Shown one piece after another: positions 9,916 to 19,322 of a DNA stretch of 35,634 bases. The stretch lies in assembly GCA_004802725.1 (NCBI GenBank), contig SGPM01000286.1, forward strand, positions 1 through 35,634, written 5' to 3'. The first letter of the stretch is position 1; every line of letters starts with the position of its first letter. The stretch is from Antrodiella citrinella (taxonomy: Eukaryota; Basidiomycota; Agaricomycetes; Polyporales; Steccherinaceae). A program made the translations under genes and the position numbers. The notes under the pieces are model-generated. The model was not told the origin of the DNA, ran no database searches, and saw nothing but the letters and a program-made list of their open reading frames with translations.

Positions 9916-12340
9916 CTACCACGATCGCGTATATGTTACACATCCTACGTTGCAAATCCCTGCGGAAAATATAGCAAGTATCTCTTCATCAGTAAGCTCT
10001 TCTTCACCCGCAGAGCATCCGCTCGTGAACCAAGTGTCATCCTGCAGTGTTTGTACCTCACGTCGTACCTCTTCCGCCTCGGACACTGAATCGTCCACGT
10101 CATCATGATCTCCGGATCCATCCTCTGCAGAGTCAGAATTTGCATCACTTGACTGCGTATCTTCCACTGCAGCCTCTCCGTCTTCGTCTGTGGCATCTTC
10201 CTCGGCAAATTCTTCTCCAGCAGTGTCGGAAGATGCGTCACTGCTTGCGTCTGACTCTGACTCTTCATCCGGTGACTCGTAGACATACTCCGAATCCGAG
10301 TCTGTGTTGGAGTCCTCACCACCAGTATGCAAAGGTCCAGAGTCTGATCCGGACGCAAAGCGCGCATTCTCGTCGTCAATGGACTTCAGCATGTCTTTGT
10401 CCAACGCTTCCACCAACGTGTCGCCCTCGTCCCACGTCGCTTCCTCCGATTTGGGAACAGATTGTGGTTCGAGAGAGGCGTAGTATTTGAGGTAGGCGTA
10501 GTCCATACCATTCTTGGTGTCGGAAGAGACGGGACGCCCTGAGTGCCAATCCCGTAGTATCGTGGTGCGCTCCGACGCTGGTAACCCTGGCTCCAGCTGT
10601 TCCCAGAGTTCTTCTTCTTCATAGTCGCCCAACGTAAACAGAGAGATCGGCGTTTCCACGATGTGCAAGTCGTATATGTGGTGTATGATGGGATTGGCAG
10701 TGGTACCGGGTGAGCGAGAGAGGAAGTAGGGAAGATTTGGAAGGGATGCTAGCGTGTACGATATCAGGCGGAATTTGGTCGAATATGGCGCAAAAGAGGA
10801 CTGGAAGAACCGGAGATCCTCCAGTTCTCCCCACACGTCGACCTGCATGTCTGGATTATGATTGTGGATGATGTGTATGTCGCTCTCGGGCTCCATGTAG
10901 AGGACCCGAACAGGCACCGCGACATACTCCAGTTCAGGGCATAGACGAAGGATGGATCTGATATCGTACTCTGGGGCAGATGCGCGCAGCTTATGGGCAC
11001 GGGGTCTTGAATCGCAGTCACAATAGTACAGCGTACTCTTGAGGATCATTTGCTTTACTTTTGACCCGTGCGTCTTCACGAATGCAGTGAGGCCACGACA
11101 AAAATCCTCTTTGATGAAGAGTAGCTCGCAATGACTTTGCATCGACAGCCGTCTTAGGCGCGGTAAGTGCCAACCGGTCAGGACCGTCAGATGAGATAGA
11201 CTGGAATCCGCGTCCCGGAACCAGACGGCTAGCTCTTCGAGTCGATCGAAACGTAGCGGAAGGTCTAGGGTCGTAGCTAGTTCCCCTTTAGACAGAGGAA
11301 GAGCGAGCGATTGGAGATTTGGAAAAGAAGCAAGGAACTGAAGCGAGTAGTTGGTCGAGGTGAATATTGCATATGGTCGGCTATGATGATGTTCGTGCTT
11401 GAGCACACCAAGGTGCGGACCAATGTCGCACAATGTTCTGAGCAATGTCTCGTCATCTGTAGACAGAGGAGATGCGGGAGCTCGAGTGTAATGATTGTAA
11501 AACTCGATACCAAGAGTCAAATCATTGAGACGGTGGCAAAGACTCAATATCTTCGTTGCGTTCCGACTCACGGCATTCCTGAGATGGCTGGGTACGATGC
11601 AGGTAAATGAAATACTGCGTACAAGAGGAGCGAGGATGGCGCTGTTGCTTTGAAGCGTCCTCGTAAACGCGACGACCTGTCCGACACGACGGAGAACGAC
11701 CTCACGGTATAGGAAGGGCAGAGCTGCGTCCCTCCACTGCCGACAAACAAGTGTCAGGGTTTTCTTCGTCCATAATGCCCGGCACCATAACGAAGTCGGG
11801 CCAGGACAAAACGAGGAATCGAGAAACACGGAATGAGGTATCAGTGCTTCGAAGATGTCCTGTAGGACGTCGTAGTTGAGGTCTCCCCAGCTCGGTGAGA
11901 CGTGTATAGAGATTGGCACTTCTTGTACCTGATATATCTGAGGCTCGCCAGACTACGTTGCGGTCAATATTGATTGTTCCTGCGAAGATCTCTTTTACTC
12001 ACCTGAAGCCTGACGTTATCCTCTCGAAGCTGTGTCAGCCCACATTTGGCCCTTACTTCTTTCTTCGTGAGTGCGAGCTGTTCGTACAGTTTCACAATGA
12101 CGGTCTTGTCATCGCAGTCGCCTTCGAGGACGGCGTTACACGTGCCAAAATTATCACTTGCGACACAAAACACTTCTGTAGAACTGGTTAGCCCCATCTG
12201 AGAGCGTTCTGTTAAAAGCAATGAATTGAGATGTCAGTCAATGAAGTCTAACGGTTTGGAATAGGCAGACCTTTCATCAGTACCTGTTCAAGATGTCGTT
12301 CAAGAGCCAGTCCACGTCTTTTGACTATACGATGAGCCAT
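9916..12340 (-). CDS. F-box-like protein with acidic C-terminal tail (paralogue 1)
   Basis: Exons 12340-12271, 12208-12003 and 11928-9916, about 762 aa. The first two exons encode an N-terminal region starting MAHRIVKRRGLALERHLEQV, then a helix-prone segment around KLYEQLALTKKEVRAK. The long third exon begins with the F-box-like block: LNYDVLQDIFEALIPHSVFL, a ~20-residue insert, then LTLVCRQWRDAALPFLYREV. Leucine-rich material without a regular repeat follows. The last ~190 residues are dominated by Asp, Glu and Ser and end VGCVTYTRSW. F-box proteins usually link Skp1-Cullin ligases to substrates; that role is inferred and the partner is unknown. The paralogue at 14594-16640 shares the F-box block, EVRxEV in the tail and the terminal peptide. 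The large exon has no in-frame ATG near its start, so the upstream exons are needed; their exact joints are less certain than the rest. Confidence 0.82.
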
Positions 12341-13000
12341 CGATATCGGACCGTGACACGTTTTCCGCCACGCGTCCTCGGACCCTCTGGACGGGCTTGA
12401 CCGATGGACATACACGAGGGGGCAAGCAGGAAGTTTAACCGAGTGATCGCAAGCACTGAGTTCGTTCACGATTGGTGGGAATTGGTGGGAATGGCCCGGC
12501 CATGCTGCCGGCGATATGCCAGTGACGGGGAATACGGCAACCTCCGAGTCGGCGCGCAAATCGAGACGCCACAGTTATGAGCGCTTATATGATGTCTGTA
12601 AAACATCGATGCAATATGCATATGACTGGCCATGGAACGCTGGCAGAACGGCAATACTTGCGATGGGTGCGCAGGTATACGACATGAGACGCGGCTGCAG
12701 ACGACAGTACTACGATAACGTCAAAGGAGAGAACCGCGTTGACTCGTGCACTACGTGAGACAACAACCTGATGACTGAGGTCGCCATATCGTTCCTTGGA
12801 AGGGAGAGTAACTGACTTGAGGGTTCAACGTTCAATTTTATGCTTCCCGTCGTAAGGAATTCATCGCAGAGCCGACGCAGACTGCGGTTTCGATAGTGAT
12901 GAGCGTTAAGGACATGTGACGAATGTTCCAACACGACGGTTGTATGTGAAGCGAATTCGTGCAGCAGACCCGTCCGACAAGGTGGCGGGGATTGGCGAAC
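12341..13000. other. Divergent intergenic region
   Basis: 660 bp between the first F-box-like gene (-) and the gene starting at 13001 (+). It carries the tandem ATTGG repeat at 12471-12490. Short frames are present on both strands but none has a supportable start and splice structure. Upstream exons of the plus gene are possible and not visible. Confidence 0.5.
12471..12490 (-). promoter_or_regulatory. Tandem CCAAT boxes upstream of F-box-like gene 1
   Basis: A perfect tandem duplication of the 10-mer ATTGGTGGGA. Read on the minus strand, each copy contains CCAAT, spaced 10 bp, about 130 bp upstream of the start codon at 12340. Position and orientation fit HAP/NF-Y elements. The doubling is seen directly; the regulatory role is inferred. 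Confidence 0.4.
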
Positions 13001-14209
13001 ATGTCTACTTGCTACCGGCCACCGCCCCAGCAGACTCGTGCAGTAGTCACATCACTCGCTCTCGATGCACACAATGGCGACGACGATTTGCTCGATATGC
13101 AGCGTTCAATCTACATCTTCCCCAACCCGTCCTCTGCGCCGCCGAGTCCTGGAGGTTCCATGGTCTCGTCTATCCCCAGTGACTACTCCGGAACGGTATC
13201 GGGCAGTTCTAGGTCTGGAAGCAGAGAGCACAGTCTGAGTCTCTCCACATCTCGGAGTAGTAGGAGCCCGAGAGGTCGCGTTATCACGGGAAGTGACACC
13301 GACGCACCGAGCTCGCCGTGGCACGTCGTCCGGCCAACTGGAGGACACATTGAGTCTACCAGTAACAACGGAACAGACAGGGAGATAGGTGTAGAGGTGT
13401 TGGATTGGTCACCGGGGCCGGACGAAGGCTCTGACGACAATAATTCATGGGATCTTCAAGCAGAGGTCGAGCGTATATCTCGCTGGGGCATCTCGCTGCA
13501 TTCCGATGAAACCTGGCCTCATGCGTCCTCGTCTACATCTCGACCACTCGTGATGAGGACATACCGCTCTCACCCTCTCCACAGGAACCAAGATTTTTCT
13601 GGACATTTCCAATTCCACAACACGAGTCCGGAGCGGCGCTCGCGTACGCATGTCAGCAGTAGCACCGGTGGTGGTCCCTCCACAAATCTTGCTTCTACTT
13701 TCAGTAGCAGCTTCGGACTCTCTGCCGTTCAATGTCCACATCCCCGGATGCACATTGCTCTCTTATCGTTCATTGCATCCTTATTCGCACTTGACCTGGA
13801 TGATCCCGCCCTTCGTCTCCTCACAAGCTCCACTTCAACATCTGAGTCTGTCCTCTTTTCTGGACACAGCGCCCTCCTTCTCTATGACACGACGAACAAT
13901 GTAGATGACGAAGATTCCGACAGCAGCGAAACTTTCTATGACGACGTGGACGTGGAAGAAGGGTCGACACAAACACGACCTGAACCTCACGGTTTCCTGC
14001 GTCTTCTTGTCCTCTCAGACGAGTCGAAATCCTCTATGCGGGCACTGCGAGATGGTCTTGCAGTAATCAGCAGTAGCTGTTCCCCCAATACTATCCTCCC
14101 CGTCTCGCCATTCTCGCTGCCCAGCTTAGGTAGCGTGTTTGGATTGTGCAGACTGGTCGGGGACGCTTGTTTGAAGGGTGGGAAAGCGTGGCGGGAGCTA
14201 CGCTCTTGA
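13001..14209 (+). CDS. Uncharacterised, largely disordered protein
   Basis: A single uninterrupted frame of 402 codons from ATG 13001; the frame stays open upstream to a GTG at 12959, so an upstream exon cannot be excluded. I do not recognise it. The first ~240 residues are rich in Ser, Pro, Thr and Arg, with blocks such as GSSRSGSREHSLSLSTSRSS and no domain. A short ordered-looking part follows: PHPRMHIALLSFIASLFALD, which is hydrophobic, and DDPALRLL. Then comes an acidic run near NNVDDEDSDSSETFYDDVDV, and a C-terminus FGLCRLVGDACLKGGKAWRE that could form an amphipathic helix. No signal peptide is seen and there is no clear membrane protein topology. It sits between two F-box-like paralogues in the opposite orientation. 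A regulatory or scaffold role would be a guess. Confidence 0.7.
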   Translation: MSTCYRPPPQQTRAVVTSLALDAHNGDDDLLDMQRSIYIFPNPSSAPPSPGGSMVSSIPSDYSGTVSGSSRSGSREHSLSLSTSRSSRSPRGRVITGSDTDAPSSPWHVVRPTGGHIESTSNNGTDREIGVEVLDWSPGPDEGSDDNNSWDLQAEVERISRWGISLHSDETWPHASSSTSRPLVMRTYRSHPLHRNQDFSGHFQFHNTSPERRSRTHVSSSTGGGPSTNLASTFSSSFGLSAVQCPHPRMHIALLSFIASLFALDLDDPALRLLTSSTSTSESVLFSGHSALLLYDTTNNVDDEDSDSSETFYDDVDVEEGSTQTRPEPHGFLRLLVLSDESKSSMRALRDGLAVISSSCSPNTILPVSPFSLPSLGSVFGLCRLVGDACLKGGKAWRELRS

Positions 14210-14593
14210 GCGGAGGGCTCGTGTTTCTAGCTTCGTTTGTTGTGTCACTTTTTTGTCAGATCTTCGAGCCCATTCTTGAGAGCTGGGAGTCTGCGTTTTA
14301 TGTCGCGTCTTGTCGTCTTCTGTTTTTGCTACATTGTTGTCCCCCGCATTTGTACATGTATTTTGCAATACCGTTGTTGTGGACGTTCAGTCATATTCTT
14401 ACAGCCTGTATTCACGTAGAGTGCTTGAGATCGCTACCGAGGTTGTGTATAACACATCAGCCAGGTCCATGTAATTGTCAACCCTGTTAGAGAGACATAG
14501 AAGGAGGAGATTCAGCCGTGGATGTGCCACAAGCTAGCGTGTAGCGTACGTATGATCGTAAATTTGCAGTACATTGTGGTCATATCTGTTGCG
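14210..14593. other. Convergent 3' intergenic region
   Basis: 384 bp between the stop codons of two converging genes; T-rich in its first half on the plus strand. I see nothing beyond probable 3' UTRs. Confidence 0.5.
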
Positions 14594-16640
14594 TTACCGT
14601 GAGCGACGATAACTAACACATCCCATTGCACCCTCCTGCGCCGTTTTCACCGTCTTCCTGAATATGGCCACACCTTCCGCCCGGGTCTCACACTCAGCCT
14701 CCATGTCTTCGACTTCGTTCCTGACCTCCGTTGCCGCTGGGTCCTCATCCTCCTCTTCATCCGTATCATCCTCCGTATGGTATTCATCGTCCTCGTCCGA
14801 ATCTTCTTCCTCCTCCTCCGAGTCGCTAGAACTGTCCGGCGTGTCAGAAGAGCCTGAGCTTGCGTCGGAGTCCGGAGACGTGTACATCTTCCGCTTGAGA
14901 TTGACGTACTCTGGCCCTGGGTCCCCAAAGTCATTTTGCCCCGAACTCCACTCTTCAAATCGCACACGTCCGACCAGCGGATGGAGCAGCAATTCCTCAG
15001 TCTCAGTTTCCTCGGTTCCAATCTCCTCCACCGCAGTTGCACCTTGGGATTCCCCGGTCTTGGTGCCGACGTTGGTCCACAGGAAGTTAGATTCCGACCC
15101 CAGCTGGAACACCGCATAGCTCGTTTCCACAATCCGAAACCCAAAAAAGTCATGTACCAGTGGCGGGTCGTCAGGTCGCCGACTGGGATTTGGACAAAAT
15201 GTGCGGAGGATATTGGGGAGGTGTGATAACGTCGGATCTAGGATCCGGACATTCGTCCTGAGGGTTCGCGAGCCTTTCAGCAAGTACTTATTCATGACCT
15301 CCCTCCGCCCCACGGCTTTCATGTTCACCGACGAGAGCAAATGTCCCCATAGATCGACACGCAAGTCGGTGTTGTGTTCATCCACAGGCAAGAGAGCGAA
15401 CATGACTTCGGCAGAATTCCAGGAAAGCGGTAACGCGACGTACGTCAGCCGATCTCGAAGTGCAGTCAGCACACCGACAATCGTGTTCTGCACACCGCGC
15501 GCATATTGACAGCTTATGCTCAACTCCTTGATAGAATAAGCGTGGGCCTCAAAGAACGCAAGGAGCCCGACGTTATTGAAGCGACGCCTCGATCGGATAG
15601 ATTCCCATTCCTGGTGAGAGAAGGAAGGGTCGACGAGGTTGACGCGTCTCAGACGCGGGAGGCGCCACGTAGCCAGCGTGGAAAATTCGTTCCCGATGTC
15701 GTCGTGTCGGATCGTGAGCTCTTCGAGCCTGGACAGCGTAAGCTCCGATGGAGGGTACTCGGTAATCCACACGCCTTTCCCCGGAGCATCCCTGGGGTGT
15801 TCAGCAGACAATGGGATTGCTAGAGACACGATGTTGGAGAGGGCACTGAGGAGATGTGGAGGGTAGGCTAGCGTGGATGAGAGCGGTCGACAGAAGCCTA
15901 TGTCGTCGTAGATCTTGAATGTGGTGAGTCGGGGCAGAATATGCCGTATATTCTCGCACAGCAGGTAATCGTACGCGACCATGTCGCGCGCTACTTTCGT
16001 GGGGATGGGCGAGTCAGGGAACGTAGGCCCAAAGGTGAGGCTTTTGACATTTGGACATCGCTCAAGGATGTCTACGACACAGCGCCGGTACAAAGTGCGC
16101 GTGTTGTCTGGGACACAGCACATGAAACTGATGCTGCGAACCATGGTGTGGTAGTAAGCGTTCGGTGCATCTTGCATCATGGTCTCAGCGAAGGCAAAGA
16201 CCTGGCCTACGCGTCGTAGAACGACGTCGGTGTACAAAAATGGCAGAGCGATGTCACGCCAATGTTTGCAAACCAATGGAAGATCTCGTTTCCATCTCAG
16301 AGCTTTGGTCCAGGGGGAGACACGTCCGGCACAGAGCGCGGGATCAAGGAAACCGGGAGTGGGGAGGATCTCTATGAAGATGTAGCGCAGCGCAACGAGG
16401 TCGACATCTGCCCAAGAGCGCATGTAGATGTTTACATCCTGGTGAGACTGTTGGATAGTCGATTGTATGACAATAACTTCCACCACATACCTCCGTCTCT
16501 GAATGTCCATTCTGACCCTCCGCAGCTACGTCGGCGGGCGGATCTAGGAGTACGATATCATCGTCCATCTGAGATGCTGTTGTCTCAAAGTTTGCAGACT
16601 CAAAGTTCGAATAGTGTGTTGAAAGAGGGCAAGTTGACAT
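14594..16640 (-). CDS. F-box-like protein with acidic C-terminal tail (paralogue 2)
   Basis: Two exons, 16640-16491 and 16438-14594, giving 664 aa; acceptor 16448 would add three residues in frame. Exon 1 encodes a polar N-terminus (MSTCPLSTHYSNFESANFET) with an acidic patch DDDIVLLDPP. Exon 2 begins with the F-box-like block VDLVALRYIFIEILPTPGFL, an insert, then LPLVCKHWRDIALPFLYTDV and VLRRVGQVFAF, matching paralogue 1 position by position. The C-terminal ~110 residues are acidic and Ser-rich (EEEEEDSDEDDEYHTEDDTD), then EVRNEVEDMEAE and a terminal GCVSYRRSR. A substrate-receptor role in an SCF-type ligase is the family expectation, not shown here. The gene is divergent from UTP3, with 159 bp between starts. 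A frame running through exon 1's donor gives an alternative ATG at 16510, but the spliced form matches paralogue 1 better. Confidence 0.85.
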
Positions 16641-16799
16641 TGCATGAGTCACGTCACTGTGGTGGACAGTAGACAATAGGGATACATTATCAGAAGCGCC
16701 CATTACGGTAGCCGGCAAAAAAACCGTGCATTGGGCGCTAACGGTGGCCCGACACTCGTAACTTACAACTACCACTCGAAGTGGACAAACTATACCCTC
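16641..16799. promoter_or_regulatory. Shared divergent promoter of F-box-like gene 2 and UTP3
   Basis: 159 bp separate the opposed start codons. No TATA box is evident. Shared regulation is inferred from spacing only. Confidence 0.45.
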
Positions 16800-18981
16800 A
16801 TGGCTCGAAAGCACGGTACTAAACCGTCTAGATCAAAGCCACAGTCCAAGCCGCTCAACAAGAGGGAAAGCCGTGTCAAACGATGGGAAACTCGGGATGA
16901 TATACCTCAGGACGACATTGACCGATGTATGTTTTTCATCTTTTATATAATTGTTCGTAACCTCACAAAGTCTGGTTCTTACAGTCCACAATGCCAAGGA
17001 CAAAATACTTCTTGAAGGTGAAGACGACGGCGCAGATGAGGACGACGACGACGACGAGGAAGTGTTTGCGCTGAAAGGTATGGCGGAAGAATCTGACTCC
17101 GATGAAGAGGAGGAAGCCGACGAGGACGACGCACAGATAGACGGCGAGACTGTATATGCACCCGCCCCATCGAAAGCCTCGAAAAAGAAGGGAAAGAAAG
17201 GGAAAGTCTCACCCCCGTCTTCCGAAGGGAGCGGTTCCGACTCTGAATCAGACGAGGGATGGGGAGCGAAGAAATCAGAGTACTACGCATCGAATGCGGC
17301 GGAGGTGGACTCTGAGGACGAGGAGGCGCAGGAGCTGGAAGAGCAGGAGGCGAAGCGGCTGCAGGGGAAAGGACGGGCAGAGCTGACGGAGGATGACTTT
17401 GGGCTGGGAGAAGCGGCCGAGGTGGACGTGGACGACGGCGGTATCGATATATTGGAGGATGCGCCACAACCTGCTGCACCAGTGGCTGAGGTCACAGCTG
17501 CGGACAAAGAGTCCGTGCTGCGACAACTGTCCAAGACGAACCCAGAGGCACTCGCACTCGCTCGTGACTGGCATGATGTCGCACAATCCCTGGCCAAAGG
17601 TCATACAAAAATTGAAGCGTGCGTCCCTCTCATTTTTTTGTACATTCCCTCACTTAGCGTTCTATTTGCAGTCTCGAATCCGCGGATCCCGACTCAGTGA
17701 GCCTAGGAATGGCCCACCTGCACTGGCAGGCTCTCCAGACTTACGCGACCTACCTCGCGTTCTACTTCCACCTACGCAACTCATCCACTTACGCCGTGTC
17801 CCCCGACCTCCTTCGTGAACATCCCATCATGCAACGTCTCGTCCAACTCAAACAATCACTCGCCACGCTCGAAGACCTATCTCTCGCGCCCATGGACGAG
17901 GACGAGGACGACTTTAGCGGGGAGGACGACGAAGAGGACATCAACGACCTCCAAGACGCGATGTCCTTGTGGCAGATGGACCGACCGCAGGACATGGACG
18001 CGGACGAGCTTGGGCAGCTGCTCGAGGACGCCGAGAGCATCCTCGGGGAGAAAGTCACTCTCAACGGCAAGGTCTCAAAGCCCAAGAAGGCAAAGCCCGT
18101 CTCGCCCGACACCCCTCCCAAAAAGAAACGCAAAACCACCACCACCTTCGCTCCTCTCCCTGTCTTCGACCTCGTCGAACCCTCCTTCGCTCCCACTTCC
18201 TCTTCGTCCTCCAGACCCACCAGCACCCCTACCGCAGACCCCTCCGCAGACCCGTACGGCGAGCTGACATCGCTCTCAACCGCCGACGCGCAAGACAAAG
18301 CCTCGCGCAAACGCACGCTGCGGTTCCACACGTCCAAGATCGCGTCCTCGAGCGCGCGGCGCGGGCGTGCGCGGGAGGGCGCGGCGGGCGGGGACGACGA
18401 TATCCCGTGGAAGGATCGGCGCAAGGGCGAGAACAACAAGGTCCCCGAGGCGAAGAGGGGGATGGGTGGCGAGGACTTGGATGACGTGCGTGAGGTGGCG
18501 GGNGCGAAGCGGCGGAGNGAGGAGGAAGGGGAGGAGAGTGGGGAGAGCGACGGGGAGGGGTATTATGAGCTCGTTAAGAGGACGTCGAAGGAGGCGAAGG
18601 AGAAGAAGAAGGCGGAGCACGACGCGATGGCGGCTCTCCAACGGTAAGCTTCCCTCCCTCTCCCCCTCCTTTATTTCTCAACTCATTTTCCCTTACCTCT
18701 CTTTTCCCTCACCTAGGATCGACCCAACCTCCACCACCACCTCCGACGGCGGCCCGCGCTCCCTCACACGCGCGATCCTCGCGAACCGCGGGCTCACGCC
18801 GCACCGCTCGAACAAGGCCGCGCGCAACCCGCGCGTGAAGAAGCGGCAAAAATTCGACAAGGCGAAGAAGAAGGTCGCGTCGCAGAAGGCCGTCTTCAAG
18901 GGCGGCGTCGCGCAGACGAAGGGCAGGTACGAGGGTGAGAAGACGGGTGTGTCGAAGGTCGTTAAGAGCGTGCGGTTGTAA
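16800..18981 (+). CDS. UTP3: Small-subunit processome protein Utp3/Sas10
   Basis: Nucleolar component of the U3 snoRNP small-subunit processome, needed for 18S rRNA processing. Exons 16800-16926, 16985-17618, 17672-18643 and 18717-18981 give 665 aa. The N-terminus MARKHGTKPSRSKPQSKPLN and then DDIPQDDIDRFHNAKDKILL is typical of the family. Long Asp/Glu runs follow. The Sas10/C1D core is at about residues 230-330 (LAKGHTKIEALESADPDSVS, LREHPIMQRLVQLKQSLATL). The C-terminal Sas10 domain reads RAILANRGLTPHRSNKAARN and NPRVKKRQKFDKAKKKVASQ, ending SVRL. Exon 3 contains two undetermined bases: N at 18503 is silent (GGN, Gly), and N at 18538 (AGN) leaves Arg or Ser. GC content rises sharply through exons 3 and 4. 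Confidence 0.95.
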
Positions 18982-19322
18982 GTAGGGATACGCGTGGGTG
19001 GAACTGGTTTGAGCGGAGGGAGAGGCGGTGTCAATGTTTTGAATACCGCGCAATTCTATGTCTGTCAATGTAGCTACAATGCTCGCTTCTGCCAAGAACG
19101 TTCTCGAGACCTCTCAACCGCTACATAATCAACTTTCCAAAAAAATCAAAAATCAAGAACAAGAACCATCCGTCAACCACAATCCGTCAACACAAGGAAG
19201 AAATACACGACAGAGGGGAGGGGTCCGACCAAGGGGCCTTAGATACGTAATATACACACCAAGCAGTGCGCAACCGGCCACAAGAAACAAAAAAACAAAA
19301 AAGACAGAGAGGGGAGGGGAGC
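18982..19322. other. Convergent 3' intergenic region
   Basis: 341 bp between UTP3 and the zinc-cluster factor. It has A-rich runs at about 19140-19165 and 19285-19305 on the plus strand. Probable 3' UTRs of both genes; nothing else seen. Confidence 0.5.

Noticed and set aside
10047..10490. Plus-strand frames opposite the acidic tail of F-box-like gene 1
   Set aside because: Repetitive His/Pro/Leu and Ser composition is the antisense of Asp/Glu/Ser codons; the minus-strand frame is the real one.
16344..16814. 156-codon minus-strand frame reading through the first intron of F-box-like gene 2
   Set aside because: Its first part is intergenic and its end is intron and out-of-frame exon. The spliced model from 16640 explains the useful segment.
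17789..18439. 216-codon antisense frame across UTP3
   Set aside because: Shadow of the high-GC coding strand; its Ser-rich product is what acidic and Ala codons give when read backwards.
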